Numbered from the stretch's first letter, positions 12,603 to 25,689 are shown. The stretch: DNA of 64,000 nt from Epichloe hybrida (GCA_019022495.1 JAFEKR010000006.1:930001-994000); one strand, 5' to 3'. Numbers and translations: made by a program. The notes: a model not told the origin generated them from the sequence alone.

Positions 12603-14768
12603 TTAGTTATTATCTATCTTGTCAACCTCTGCTCGTGCCTCTTCCCATTGCTGCTTGCTTTTTTTAGCCCACTCAACTTGACTCTTCGCATATGCAAGCT
12701 ATCCCAATAAAGTTAGTTTTGCTTCGCTTCTGCACGCTCTCAAGTCTTCGGACCGGAATCGACGTACCATATATCTCTTCAGATCATCTTCCTTGTCTTT
12801 CTGAAATCTCTTAAGGTCCTTCAAGACACTAGCGCTTGCTTCCTTGACATCCCGTTCCGAAGCAACTTGCGCCTGCTCTAAATGTCCAATTGATTCTCGG
12901 GTTTTCCCAATAGTATCTCGCCGTGTACGCTCTGGGTCTACATCTGCCACTCCCTGAATAGCGTGGCGGAGAGGGCCAAAAATCTTATTCGTGATCGAGT
13001 TGCCGCTAGGTGCCTTCTTATGGGACACACTAGCGCTTCTCTCAGGAAGACCTTGGCTTGCTGATGGCGTCGACGAAGAAAAATCACTGTGAGTTGGCGG
13101 AAAATCAGAATCAATGGACTCGGTGTCATCTTGTCCCGTATCACGTCTATGCTGTGAGGTAGGTTCCCTTAGGCTTGCAGATCGTTTCGGAGGCGGAGAT
13201 AGCTGCTGGCTGGTCGATAGATATTGCTCGATTCGTCTCGCTTCCGCCTCGCTCTGTTCCAACTGCTCCAGAAGGGCCCTCTTCTTAGTCAGCTCTTCTG
13301 TCGTCAGATCCTGTTGAACTCTTTTTAACACCCTGTATCGAAGAACGCTCTTGACAACACCAGCAAACTGTGCATTCTCCCGCATCGGTTCAGCAAAGCT
13401 AGCCCCTAATGACCCGGCTAATTCTTCTGTTGCAATGTACGATAAGTCTGCTGCCTGGCCAACTCTTTCGATCGCTGGACCAAGTGAAGGGGCTTGTTCA
13501 GATAGAGCAAATGCATTAAAGCGAGAGCCTAGTTCACATAGATCTGTCGCAAGCGCAGAAAGGTGAGACAAGGTTCGTCGGTTGACCTTCTCCATAGGAC
13601 CAGTCAGCAGCTGTTCCAGCTCCTTTGTAGAGGCCTCGAAGGACACGAAATATGGATCAAGATCCTGCTCGCTGTGGGTGGTTGTATCGGGAGGGAATCG
13701 CCCGACAGCGTGCGCTCCCGTCTGAGCTGCCGACGGATTGACATCATAGCTGTTGCCCGCTGACACCTTGAGCCTTGCGGAAGAAGAGGGCACAGGAAGA
13801 AAGTTGTGCGCAAGTGACGGATTTGCAGTATCCAGAGGGGGGGCTTTGAGGACAGATTTAGGAATGGAAGCTACCGGGTGAGAATGAAGCACCTCACTCT
13901 GTTTTATCATTCAGTAATGTAAGCGAAATCGTAGGAGCACATGCTTGTACGAAAGGAGAGTCTTACCCAGCTAGCATTGGGATCAAGGAACCTCCACCAA
14001 ACGCCGTCGTCTCGTATAGCCTCCATTAGGCGGCAGCGGTTCAGGAAAACGGCCAGCATACGTTTCCTAAGATCGATCATTTGTTGGTCTTGCTTGGCAC
14101 TGGTTGGCTTGGCAGCGTAGTCCGCCATGGTGTGTTTTTCAGGAATTGGAGGAATGATGAGTGTTGGGTGCAGTCGGGTTAGGGCATCTCTGAGAGAGGC
14201 GAATTCGGAGTATCGCCGACGAACTTCTAGGTCCTACTTTCTAAATTAGCATATTGTGCCAATCTATTGATCTGCAATCGTACCCCAGTCCGAATGGTAT
14301 AAACTATATATCGACCTCCACTTTCTAAGCTCTTCCCGGCGTCCGTGATAATGATGGGCGTATTGGGATTTTCGTAAAGGATCTGCTCTATACGGCTTGT
14401 ATAGCCCCCGGGTTTTCGCCTCTGGGTAGTTTCGTCCTGTGGCTCTGCGTTCTGGTGATTGTCAATGTGCGCTGTGACAGAAACTTGGCCAGAGGCGGGC
14501 TCATCGTCTTCGCTGCCCGACGTCGGCGTACGAGGAGCATCGAAGGATCGATCTGAAACCAGTTTCGTAAGCATGCGTACAGGAGAAAATAATCATGTTG
14601 GAAAACTTGGTCTAGTATGTGATGTTGTCGCGACTACCGAGGAATTTGGCCTGGGCACAACTCACAATCTCGAGAGCTCGGTGACGTCGGGTTTATCGAT
14701 GAAGACGTTTGTGAGTCGCGACGGTCGAAGCTTGTCCCGTAGGGATTGTTGTCCTCATCGTTCCACAT
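12603..14768 (-). CDS. snx41: Sorting nexin-41 (PX-BAR protein)
   Basis: Five exons: 14768-14666, 14552-14284, 14233-13967, 13898-12768 and 12698-12603, 621 aa in total. All splice junctions are in phase; introns are 113, 50, 68 and 69 bp. It starts MWNDEDNNPYGTSFDRRDSQ, the family N-terminus. The PX domain spans ~88-213 and includes RRRYSEF at 129-135, the PI3P-binding arginine region, and the PEKHTMADYAA-type loop. A BAR-type helical region covers the rest, ending VEWAKKSKQQWEEARAEVDK. Snx41 acts with Snx4/Atg24 on endosomes, recycling cargo from early endosomes to the Golgi. In some filamentous fungi it also serves pexophagy and Cvt-like functions (family knowledge). The last exon is only 31 codons and would be missed by simple ORF calling. 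The exon 1/2 and exon 2/3 joins are supported by conserved sequence on both sides. Confidence 0.94.
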
Positions 14769-15821
14769 GGTGCCGATATTGTCGTTGGGGTAGCAGGTCG
14801 AAATGGCAGTCAAGAAGGCGACCTTCTAGTGGTGCGATGAAGAAAGGTTGCGAATGATCGGAAAAGCTGCAACCAGGTTGTCGCGGGGAAGGTGGAAATG
14901 GCGCAGCTGGTGGAGTGAGGCTGGCAAGCTGTGCAACAGGTTGTCTAGAAGTCGCAGTTGATGACAGAGCTTCTCGCCATTCTTGAGGGTGAATTCCCGG
15001 GAATTCGACTTGGGACGCAAGGAGCCCAAGCGCAAGAGGTTCTCGAGCAGAACCGAATGGGTAAGTACCAGAGTGAGGTTGCGTGGGGTACGGGGAGGGA
15101 TGAGGATGGAAGCGACACGGAATATTGTGTGCAGCTCCGGAGTGCGTGAGGGTAGCGACCACTGACGAGTACGAGTGACGACACGGCACTGCACTCATAA
15201 TAATGGGCCGCTGCCTGGGCACTTGCACCGGGTGCGTACAAACTGTATGTACAGCTGGCGAAGAGGAGGCTCCAATCATGCAGGCTCGGGTGGGGAATAC
15301 TGCAAGGGCCATTCATCCACGTCAAACAGACAATGTTTGTTCGACCTAATGAAAACTGCAAACTCGCAAATTTACATCTCACAGGCTTCTGGAAATCACA
15401 TTTGTCCTTTGATTCGAGGAGGTACTTGATCTGGGCGTGGTCAAAAAACACACCCTTGACGTGCGCAAGCTGACCTTTCCTACCCTCTGTCTCTTTGTGC
15501 CTATCTGGGTACCTAGGTACGTAGATAATTGACTTCTTCGCGCGTACGGAATTACATGGCAGTACAGTCACCACGCCTCGGTCCGTCTGTGATAATAGAG
15601 TTTCGGACCCATTGACCCGCCTAGTCATCTTCTGCAGCCCTGGCGCAATAGGCATGAACTATTCAACCTTGGCTATAGATGATGTGGAAGGCTATGTGGT
15701 GATTTCGGTAGGGGTGCATACTATTCGTCATGGTCTTCGTCTCTTCGACGACTTGTCAACTCTATTAGTATATGCAGAAATCAGGAGACTCAACAAGGCA
15801 TTGAAGGCATTGCATACCATA
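14769..15821. promoter_or_regulatory. Intergenic region upstream of snx41
   Basis: This 1.05-kb region between two minus-strand genes should contain the snx41 promoter and the 3' UTR of the membrane-protein gene. Long open frames occur on the minus strand but lack domain-like sequence, conserved starts or plausible splice structure. Confidence 0.45.
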
Positions 15822-16559
15822 TTAGAGATCAGTAGAAGACGGTGGACCCAGCATCTGGAAATCGTCACTGTGGACCGTAGCGGCAGTCGTGGTGACGGAA
15901 TCAGCCTCCGCCTCGTCGTGTCTGTTGGCTGTTGAGTGGCACTCGGTCGAAGGTACACCGGGTTGACTCTCTTTCAGTCCAACAATGCTTGTTGGACTCG
16001 GAGGGTTGGATTCGCTGTACACAGTGCAAGCTTTGCCCAATGGAGGTTGGGGTATGCGGTGAGGGAGCTGTCGCCATCGCGGCGAACGTAGATGGCTTTT
16101 TCCTGCGACGTCTGCATCGACCGTCCCTCTGCGACGCTCTGGCTGCTGACTTTTGGGAATAGGATGGCCATCGTCCCGCCGGTTTGTCGAAGCAGCGAAA
16201 GGTATTCCTTGATAGCAAGGCGGCGTCATGTACGGCTGTGCAAAGGGGGATGCAATCTGGTTGTGACTTTTTGGTCCGAGTAAAGTACTTGCCGGATACT
16301 GGCCCGTTAATGGTACTAGTTGCACAGTGGCGGCAGCATGGCGATTGATCACCCCAGAGTTCATGTGCTGAGATGGCTCAGCAGACTCTCGAGACCTGCG
16401 ATACGCCACAGCCTTACCCAAGCAATACATGTAGACTAGTGAAACGACGAGAAACACAATGACGGAGCTGAAAACCACCCCGAATTGCTCTGCTGCGGTC
16501 AAACAGTGCCATCCAAGGCAACTGTCCCCTCGCCGTAGGATGGAAATGAATGCCGGCAT
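15822..16559 (-). CDS. Small single-span membrane protein of unknown function
   Basis: A single exon of 245 codons plus stop, starting at the ATG of MPAFISILRRGDSCLGWHCL. The frame stays open for another 99 codons upstream, but that part looks non-coding (mixed composition, no hydrophobic leader), so the shorter start was preferred. Residues ~23-48 (AEQFGVVFSSVIVFLVVSLVYMYC) form one transmembrane segment, preceded by a short Cys-containing N-terminus and followed by a basic YRRSRE stop-transfer. This suggests the N-terminus is outside or lumenal and ~190 Pro/Ser/Gln-rich residues are cytosolic. No enzymatic motif is visible and the family is not recognised. It shares an upstream region with ctr9 in divergent orientation. 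A minor intron in the tail cannot be excluded. Confidence 0.55.
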   Translation of the reverse strand: MPAFISILRRGDSCLGWHCLTAAEQFGVVFSSVIVFLVVSLVYMYCLGKAVAYRRSRESAEPSQHMNSGVINRHAAATVQLVPLTGQYPASTLLGPKSHNQIASPFAQPYMTPPCYQGIPFAASTNRRDDGHPIPKSQQPERRRGTVDADVAGKSHLRSPRWRQLPHRIPQPPLGKACTVYSESNPPSPTSIVGLKESQPGVPSTECHSTANRHDEAEADSVTTTAATVHSDDFQMLGPPSSTDL

Positions 16560-17513
16560 CCTCGTAGAATTCTCATCGGTGTTGAAAACAGACGATAAAA
16601 ATTGAGAATCCCAGAAAAGGAAAAGGGACCTACCTAGTATGAGTTGACAGTGAAGAATGTCACCTTCACTGCTACGTGCTTTGCCTGCTCGATGTCTTTG
16701 GCGCCAGTTGCTCACAGCTGGTTGCCAGCTCATGGTTAAAGCAACCCACGTTGGCTGACTGGTTAAATTCAATTCAAAGATGCATGTTTGCCAATAATAA
16801 TGCCGTGTCGAAACATTCGCCCTTGCTCTTCTAGAGGTTCCGAAGAAATTTGACAACCTGTCAACCTATGTTGTCCACCTCGGACAGATGAGGCAAATGA
16901 ATGAGAAACACGGAGTATTCTAGGACTAGCATCTGTTTTTGTTCTCGGGGGGAGACGAGATCCCGATCAAGCTTTTGTCTCGTGCTCAAGCAAACCCCAG
17001 GCCTCAAAGACGTCCAGCGACGGGGACTAGAGTTGTATTCAGCATACGACGACGCGTCCGAAGTCATAGTAGTCGAGATTGGGATGGAGTTGGGTAGATA
17101 ATATAGGCCATATTGTAAATGTACGATTCAGAGACTTCTCGACGCTCATCCGTCTTGTAGCTAATAATATTGCTGGTAACTAGGAAGGAAACAGAGTGGG
17201 GGGCACTTTCTTTGGCCAGGGTTGTGGCGCACGAACCACTCGATCAAGTTGCCAATGGCTTTGTGAGATTTTGTCTGACACCACGAACTTTCAGTGACAG
17301 TCGCCTTGCCCAACCTGCATCACTCCCGTTCGTCATCGACTCGTGGCCTCGTTGAGTGTATCTTTTCCTATGTCATCTGAATACTAAGGCGACTGATGGT
17401 CTGCGCAGTTCCATCTCCTGCGGCGCACCGTTGGCTGAAAAGAGACGCGTTTGTCTTACACCGTCCCCTTCATCGATCAACTGGTGCCGACGAACTCGAT
17501 CCTTTCAATCACC
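16560..17513. promoter_or_regulatory. Divergent upstream region, membrane-protein gene (-) and ctr9 (+)
   Basis: This 0.95-kb region lies between two starts. The sequence just before the ctr9 start is ATCACCATGG, a strong fungal start context. No further gene is supported. Confidence 0.5.
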
Positions 17514-20500
17514 ATGGCAGCCATCGCGAACGGAACAGCAAATGGTTTCACCAACGGGGATAAGCTCTCTGGTCCTGTGAGCACACGATTCAGTGACATA
17601 CCCTCCGCGATCGATATCCCCGTGCAAGGCGACCAAGAAGACGAAGCCGTCGAGATCGACTTGGAAGATCTGTTAGATGACCCTACCGAACTCTGCACAC
17701 TTTTCGAAAACGAGAAGGCCGCGAAAACGTACTGGATGACCGTTGCGCTTGCATATGCAAAGCAAAAAAAGATTGACCATGCGATTGAAATGCTTCTTCG
17801 AGGCAGTGGCGCCATTCAAGGCAATGCAAGCAACCCGCGCGATAAAGTCAGCATGATTTGCTGCCTGTGTTGGATGTACCTGTGGAAAAGTCGCGAAGCT
17901 CCTCGTGTTGCGCCCGATGGTGTCAGAGTGTCTGAAGCGAAGACGAAGGAGTACTACCTGCAACTGGCAACTTCCTCCCTAAACGATGCGGCTCGACTCA
18001 ATCCCTCATTCCCACCAATATTCCTGGCCCGCGGCGTATTACTTTTGCTGCGCGCATCACTACAAGCGCCTTCGAAGACTGCAGGAGGCATCGGCTCCGA
18101 GAGGAACCAACTGCTCAAGACTGCCGTCAAGTCTTTCGACGATGCATTACGAGTCTCACAAGGCAAGAATATGCTTGCTCTTATGGGCAAAGCACGAGCA
18201 TACTTCTCCATGCACAAGTATCCGGATGCTTTGACGACATATCAAGATGTCCTTCAAAAGATGCCCGATCTCGTGGACCCGGACCCTCGCATTGGCATTG
18301 GATGCTGCTTCTGGCAGCTTGGGTTCAAGGAGGATGCCAAGGTCGCATGGGAGAGAAGTTTGGAGATAAATCCCGAATCCAAGATTGCCAATATTCTCTT
18401 GGGCTTGTTTTACCTTGACGCCAGCGGTCATGTGCCGGTCGATAGCGATGACTTTCTGAAACTATATCGAAAGGCCATGACGGAGTACACTCAAAGATCA
18501 TTCAAGCTGGACAAGGACGTCCCGATTACTTGCTCTACCTTTGCAGGGTATTTCCTGTCTCGTAAATCATGGGACAATGCTGACAAGCTTGCACATAAAG
18601 CCATTCACTATACTGATGTGAATGCTATCGCCAGCGATGGCTGGTATCTACTCGCCCGGAAAGCCCACTACAACGGAGACATGGAGAAGGCAAGCGATTA
18701 CTATCGTCGCGCCGATGATGCTCGCGGAGGGGCGGACACTGGCTACCTTCCAGCCAAGTTCGGTGTGGCACAGCTCTCCGTCTTGAACAATGATCTTGGC
18801 GAGGCCAAGCTTCGATTGGAAAAGATGATTCAGCAGTCGAAGAACCACGAGGCTATGATACTACTGGGAACGCTCTATGCCGAAGAAATTTTCGCAAGCC
18901 AAAAAGCGGACAGCAAGGACGATAAGTCGGCTGAGCTGAAAAAGGCAGTGGGCTATCTTGAAGGAGTCCGGAACGCTTGGAAGGATCCAAAGAGAACCGT
19001 AGCTCCAGATGCATCCGTTCTCCTGAACCTGGCGAGATTATACGAGGCAGATTATCCTGAAAAGGCCCTGCAGTGCCTTCAGCAGGTTGAACAACTTGAG
19101 CTGGACCAAATCCCAGCTTCAGAGCGACCTACAGAAACATCTGACGAAGCCGAAACTCAGGCGGCGCTGAGGAAATTTCTCCCACCGCAGCTTCTAAACA
19201 ATATCGGCTGTTTCCACTCCCAGGCCGAGAAACACGAGCAAGCGAGCGAAATCTTCGAGGCAGCGCTGAGTGCTTGTATGAGAATCGGAGAGCAGGACCC
19301 GAGGATGGACACAGACGCGTTGGTATCAACGATCAGTTTTAACTTGGGGCGAAGCTATGAGTCGAGGGGCCTGACAGACAAGGCGATTGAAGTGTACGAA
19401 GGCCTGCTTGCTCGCCACGACGACTACACTGATGCTCGCACTAGACTGGCATACATTAAACTGAGAAAATTCCCCAATAAGGGAGGGCCAGATGCCGTTG
19501 CCAAACTGTATCAAGAGAACACAGGCGACCTAGAGGTTCGAGCTCTTTACGGATGGTATCAGGGCAAGGTTCACTCTAGGAAACGACCTGCCAACATTGC
19601 AGAAGACCCCGAGTTTCGCCACTACAAACATACATTGCAAAACTACGACAAACATGACCGCTATGCTCTGATTGGAATGGGCAATCTGTATCTACTGCAA
19701 GCCAGAGAGATGCGACGCGACACAGACCAAGACAAACAAAAGCGAAGCATCATATATGGGAAGGCTGTAGAGTTCTTTGAGAAGGCTCTCTCGCTCGACC
19801 CGAAAAACGCTTACGCCGCCCAGGGTGTCGCTATTGCTCTCGTGGAAGACAAGAAAGACTACAAGACTGGCCTCTCAATCTTTAACAAGGTTCGGGAAAC
19901 GGTCAGAGACTTTCATGTCTATGTTAACCTGGGACATATTTATACGGAGCTGAAGCAATACTCCAAAGCAATCGAGCACTACGAAATTGCTCTTTCCAAG
20001 GAGGGCAAGGCCAATGACCAAAGCATTCTTTCATGCTTGGGACGCACGTGGCTGAACCGAGGTCGATCGGAGAAGGACATTGATCACTACAATAAAGCTC
20101 TCGAGTGCGCACAAAAGGTATGTTCAAGATCACTAGGCACGACGGGCTGATTTTCAATGATACTGACCGCCCTGAGATTAAGGCTCTCGAAGTCGCCCCC
20201 GACCAAGTCTTCAACAAGTTCAACGTTGCTTTCGTGCAAGTCCAGCTTGTGACCATGATTCAAAATCTGCCCGAGAACAGACGCTCCTCTGAGCAGCTAG
20301 AAAAGGCCGCAGCGGGACTCGAGGCCGCCATCGAGTCACTAGACAACATCGCCACGCTTCCACAACCTCCGTATCCCAAACACGACATCGAGCAGCGTGC
20401 CAACATGGCGCGCAACACACTGCGGAAACAGCTCGAACGAGCCATCGGCAAGCAGAAAGAGTGGGAGGAGAAGAACAAGGAGAAGATTCAGGCAGCAAAG

Positions 20501-21178
20501 GAACAGCGCGACGCCGAGCTCAGACGCCGCGATGCAGAACGTCAGGCCGTATTGGAAAAGGAGCGCGAACGTCAAGAAAAGATCCGCAAGGAGCGAGAAG
20601 CCATTGCCGCCCGGGACAGATTGAAGGCCGAACAAAGAGCCGAGGAGGAGCGCGCGAGACAAGAAGCCGAGATGACGACGGATCCGGAAACCGGCGAACG
20701 AGTCAAACGGAAGCGCAAGCCGGCCTCCCGTCCAGCAGGAGGGGAAGGCCGTCCCAGGAAGACGCCCAAGAAGAAGAAGGCTGATCGGGACGACGAACCC
20801 TCATCCTCAGAAGAGGAGACCCACACGAAGAAACGGCGTCGTCTCACTACCAAGAAGGAGTCTTCCAAATTCAAGTCGGCTGAGATTGTGGTCGATAGCG
20901 ACGAGGAAGGTAACGGTGGTGGTGGTGGTGGTGGTGGTGGCGAGGACGCCCTCGAGCAAGCGGAGAGGAAACTCGAACGGAACGGAACACCTCGCTCCGA
21001 AGGGGAGGATGATGACGGCGCGGCACCCGATAAGATGGACGTGGACCACGACGAGGGTGCTGATGAAGAGGCGGGGGCAGGAGGAAGCGCGGACGAAGAT
21101 GAAGATGAAGATGCGGGGTTGAGACAAGCGCGGACAAGACGTGGACGGGTAGTGGAGAGTGATGAGGAGAATGAATAA
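17514..21178 (+). CDS. ctr9: Paf1 complex TPR subunit Ctr9
   Basis: Two exons: 17514-20117 and 20183-21178, 1,199 aa. The 65-bp intron is phase 0 with donor GTATGT, branch TACTGAC and acceptor TTAAG; splicing gives ECAQKALEVAPDQVFNKFNV. The start is the ATG in ATCACCATGG; the frame is open further upstream but without a better ATG. Tandem TPR motifs fill residues ~60-900 (examples: NMLALMGKARAYFSMHKYPD, HVYVNLGHIYTELKQYSKAI). A highly charged coiled coil follows (~960-1060, EKERERQEKIRKEREAI), then a Lys/Arg and acidic tail with a poly-Gly run near residue 1112 encoded by a GGT array. Ctr9 scaffolds the Paf1 complex (Paf1, Leo1, Cdc73, Rtf1), which rides with RNA polymerase II and promotes H2B ubiquitination and H3K4/K36 methylation. 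Length and architecture match the family. Confidence 0.95.
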
Positions 21179-21699
21179 GTCCTGTATGGGAGAAATGTCT
21201 CCTTGTTAGACCAGACATTGCGCTGGTGTTAATTTTCCTCGTACGCCGGGGAGTCAAAGTTGTATACTATGCTATCGGTAGATTTCGCTGCGCATGGGAG
21301 AAGCAGGCTCTAGAAACGATGAACAACAGGGGTTTTTAATTACCACGCCAGCCATCAATTTGCCTGGACTCGCAAACTATTGGTAGTTAGTTGGTCGTGT
21401 TTTCTCGTTGACTCATTTGATATTGTGCTGCTATGCAAGGTTTTGATTTTGCCCTGAAACCTAGTCAAGTCTATCTCCGTATTTGCTCCCGAACAATCCA
21501 TGCTGCCGTAAGCGTTACAAGCAAGAAGGCGCTGAACAGCTGATAGATGACTGTATCCGTTGGGCATCTCTTCTCCAGTCCTCGTCCCACCTAGCTATCG
21601 CTACTGCTCTCCTACGTGATAAAAAGACAAGAGGCTGGACCAAGTGACGAATATTTGCAACTCAAAAATAAAACGAGTTGCTCGTTCTTGCCGACTGTA
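21179..21699. terminator. Convergent 3' region, ctr9/cbr1
   Basis: This 0.52-kb convergent intergenic stretch should hold both 3' UTRs. Nothing else is recognised. Confidence 0.5.
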
Positions 21700-22965
21700 T
21701 TAGAATGCAAAGACTTGATCTTCGAGCTTGCTAACAGGGCGGGCCTTCTTGTAGCCAAGACCCTCGGTCGTTTTCTTCAGGCCACTGACCATAGGGGGGG
21801 GACCACAAAGAAGGATCTTGACATCGTCGGCAGGCTTGGGCAACCATTTCTAAGGGGCGAGAATGAATTAGTATCGAGGCTAGAATTGATTCGAGCGTAT
21901 GGGCTCCAATACATACGGTGATCATGTCACTGGTGACGTAGCCAACACCTCCAGTCCAGCCTTCGGGCGGGTTGTCCAGAACGTAGTGAACTCGAATGCC
22001 GCTGTCCTCTTTGGCCAAGGCGTCGAGGTCTTCTTTGAGAAGAATATCCTGGAGAGACACGTTGGCAAAAATGAGGTCGACCTGGGTCCTGTCTCCATCG
22101 GCACGGCCACGAACAATGGCACGGATAATCTGGAGCATGGGGGTGATGCCAGTGCCGCCGGCAATCATGCCAAAGTGGCGGACCATGTTGGGGGTGTAGA
22201 CAAAGGCGCCCTTGGGGCCGCGTATGCGGATGGTCTGACCGACGACGAGCGAAGCCATGTGCTTGGAGATGTTGCCTTGCGGATAGGACTTGATCAAAAG
22301 ATCAAAGTGGCCGGGCTGGTGGTCGCCGGAGATGGGGGTATATGAGCGGACAATCTCCTTGGTAGTGCCGTCGGGCTGCTTCAAAGGAGCGCCGATCGAT
22401 ATGTGTTGACCGATAGGGAGACCGAGAATGGAATTGGGCGTTGGGAGCTTGAATCGGTAGCTATCACATGATGGTTAGACAAACCTACTAGGATCATGAG
22501 AAGTAGTCATCTGAAGACTAGCGATGCTGATATCGAAGAGTTCAACACCCAAATGGTTCAATGCGGGCAGCGAGGTTTTGGGGGGTTCGTTGGAGCCTAC
22601 CATCACAACTCGACTTACATGGCGACATTGTGGGAAATAACAGTCTTCTCCTCGAGCTCAAATTCCTGGAAGACATCTGGCTTCAAGACCTTCTTGATCT
22701 CTGTAGCGTAGGAAGAGTCAGTAGTGATGCAATACGGTCGAGTCGAGCCAAGCGTCGCTTTCTTTTGTGCGTTGGTTTAGTTTGGGCGTCGCTACTCACG
22801 GAAGTTCCAGATATTGTAGGCACCGAGTCCCAACGCCAGGAGCGCCGAATACGGAGCCCAATCCCTCTTAACAATTAAGGTACCGACGACCAAAAGAACG
22901 GCTGGGACATAGACATAGTCGATGTAGTGACGCGACAGCCAGGAATTCTGGATGTTGGAAGCCAT
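21700..22965 (-). CDS. cbr1: NADH-cytochrome b5 reductase (microsomal Cbr1 type)
   Basis: Four exons: 22965-22800, 22700-22619, 22460-21917 and 21849-21700, 313 aa. Introns are 99, 158 and 67 bp with canonical GTGAGT/GTAAGT/GTATGT donors. An N-terminal hydrophobic anchor ([16 protein letters not shown], with a second hydrophobic stretch [12 protein letters not shown]) would hold it in the ER or outer mitochondrial membrane. The FAD-binding RSYTPIS motif lies in exon 3. The NADH-binding domain has GGTGITPM and CGPPPM, and the C-terminus is VFAF as in the family. It passes electrons from NADH to cytochrome b5 for fatty-acid desaturation, sterol synthesis and diphthamide formation. The anchor length favours Cbr1 over the mitochondrial Mcr1. 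The start ATG in GCCATTG (reverse) is the first before the anchor. Confidence 0.94.
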
Positions 22966-23694
22966 TGTGTGTGATCTAGGACTCCTAAATCCCCACCTCA
23001 AAATCCAAAGTTAGCTGCTGGGGTTGGTTGACGGCATCGGTGACGGGACGTAAGAGAAAAGGGGGGGGGGGAGGGCGGACGGCCGAGCAGACAAATTTTG
23101 CGTCTTGGACGAAGCAGGTCCTCTTGCGAGGGTAGCATACCGTACATACCGGCAAAAGAGGATGCAGTTAGATACAGCTACTTACGAGATTTGTTGCGGC
23201 GAGATGGAGAATGGAGAGAATTATCTTGACAAGAGCCCACCAGCTGGCTGTGATGTCGCTCGCATGTTCCTTTGGCCGTGGTTGCGACTCGGAGAATCCA
23301 AGTAACCTTTTCCCTACACATGGGGTTGTGGCTGGTGAAGGAGGTTGTGGCTAATCCGTAAAAATGTCGCAATGCGGCGAAACGAATGCCCGTATCAACA
23401 ATCGACGTCATTCTGCGCCGGTCTTCGGGCACAGGTCATCATTCGAAGCAACATGTAAACGAACGGGGGCGATATAAAATACAGGTCCGGTAAGTCGAAC
23501 GATGCTCAACCCCCCCTACTCATAACACGAATTTGTTCACATGCGCGCTGCGTGAGAGCTGATGCGGGTCCCAAAACCTATTCGGACCATCTCGTATCGA
23601 ATCGACTCGGCGTCTTATTCTGTCTTCCATGCATAATATCGCTTGAGACTAAAATCGATGGTTCATGTTTCGAGAGAGCTGCTTAATTAAGCGC
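22966..23694. promoter_or_regulatory. cbr1 upstream region up to the transposon border
   Basis: This 0.73-kb region contains an 11-12 base G run near 23061-23072. GC content is normal up to ~23,690, then drops abruptly at the retrotransposon border. No gene is supported. Confidence 0.5.
23691..23694. repeat. Target-site duplication GCGC, left copy
   Basis: GCGC (extendable to AGCGC/AGCGCT) directly precedes the 5' LTR and recurs at 34270-34273 after the 3' LTR. Confidence 0.75.
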
Positions 23695-23811
23695 TGTTAA
23701 GGTGGGGAATGTATTAGGTAATGAATAATCATAGTTATATGGGGCTGCACTAGCTAGAGAACTTAAGGAATATAAGCATTATTTACCCTATTAACTTTTA
23801 GTTAACTTTTA
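23695..23811 (+). repeat. 5' LTR, 117 bp
   Basis: It begins TGTTAAGGTGGGG and ends TTAACTTTTA. It aligns base for base without gaps to 34153-34269. Differences between the copies are almost all G/A or C/T, as RIP would make. The LTR is unusually short for a Ty3/gypsy element. Confidence 0.9.
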
Positions 23812-25689
23812 TAGTAATAAGACTAGGACCTATTATATTTATTAAATAAACTTGGTTTTGAAATAATTAATAACTAAATAATAATCTATTATAGCTAAGA
23901 AGCTATCTAAATAATTAAATAACTAATATAATAGGATTAGGAAATTAAGATAAAGTGCTATAGACTTATTAGGATAGCTATAGTTATAATATAATAAAGA
24001 TTAACTAATAGAGCTATAGTTACTATTAATAAATAAAGAGAACCTCTAGCTATAGTTAGGAATCTTTTTATTAGATAAAGTAAGAATACCTTAAGCTATA
24101 GTATAAGGCTAAATAAAATATAAAACTATAGGATTATAAAGAAACTTATAACTATTAGGAATAATCTCTATTAGGAATTTAGTATTCTAGATAGCACTTA
24201 GATAGGGAAAATAGCTATAATAATAATTAAACCCCCTTAGAGAATATCTAATAGTAAGAAAGTTAGGAATAAACTTAAGGAACTATAGAAGTTAAAGACT
24301 TAGTTTAGTTATAGTAACTAGCTAAAACCCCTTATTATAGAATAACTCCCTAGATAGCACGCTAGGGAATAAATAATATTTATAGAAGAATACTATTAGA
24401 CTAGAGTTATAAACTTATAGTTTAAAATGCTTATATTAAGTGCACTTAAATAAGGGAACTAGAAGCTAGGAATCCTTATTTATATACTTAGTAAAGATAG
24501 GAATTTAATAATTATATAATATTAGATAATAGACACTACTAGATATAACCTTAAACCTTAAGGGAATTTCTAACTATGGATTTTAGACTATAGGTTAAAA
24601 ACCTAGCATAGGAAAACATATTTTTAGACTTAGCTAAATTATATTATTACTACCTATAACTTTATATATATATAACACTATAGCACTAGGCTAAGAAAGT
24701 GCCTAGTAAATAACTTTAGATATAAAGATTAAACCTTATAGTTTTTAGGCCTTTCTAAGAGATACTTAGAGGTTAAAATCCTAGGTTTATGCTTATAATT
24801 ACGCTATAATATACTATACTATATATAGACTATAGCCTTACTTTTACCTTACTTTTATCTTTACTTTTTTACTTATAGGTAACTTTAATTAGTAAGTATA
24901 GTGTAAAATAGAATAACATACTATATAAAATAGCGAATTTTATAGGGGATACTTACCTAATATTAGGATTTACTTTATATAGAGAAAGGTAGCTTATAAA
25001 TAAGGAAAGGATAGAAGGTTTTAGGAAAGAAAAAAAGGAGATAAACTTTCTTTTAGTTTTTCTTTTATCTTAATTATTTAACTAACTATCTAAATAGGTA
25101 GTAATAAAATTTAAGTTTATTTCTAGTAAAACACTATCTTTTTTCACTAAAGAGATTTCCTAGTAGTATTCTATATATTTACTTATTTTCTTTTCTTCCT
25201 AGACTAAGATAACTTTTAATCTAGTTATAAATTTAGTCTTTAGATTTATATTAGACTTAACTTAACTATAGATAAGTTAAAATCCTAGTATAAGTTTTTA
25301 AAATAACCTTATATAAGAATATCTAAATATTTAGACTTAAGAGAAACTAGAACTAAGTTTAGATATAAAACTAGATAGGGACTTATTAGAATACTTTCTA
25401 AGCCTAGAACATTTCCCTTTATATATTCTTCTAAGTAAAGCTATACTTCTAGAATTCTATTCTTTATTAATTAAACTAGCTAAGAAGGTTAATACTAGGA
25501 AAACTAGATAACTTACTATAATAAATAACCCTTTTTTCTCTATAGCTATTCCTATAGCACTTACTAGTGTTACCTTTTTAGGACTTCTAAAAGATAAGCT
25601 AGTAATAAAGTACATAAAACATTATTAAATAATAATAGCTATATTAAATATTCTAAAAGATTATATAAATATATTTACTTAATATATTT

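Noticed and set aside
14945..15655. 236-codon minus-strand frame upstream of snx41
   Set aside because: It lies in the snx41 promoter region, has no conserved motif, and overlaps several equally long frames in other phases.
16560..16856. N-terminal extension of the small membrane protein
   Set aside because: The frame is open but the extension has no hydrophobic leader or conserved look. The internal start MPAF gives a compact membrane protein.
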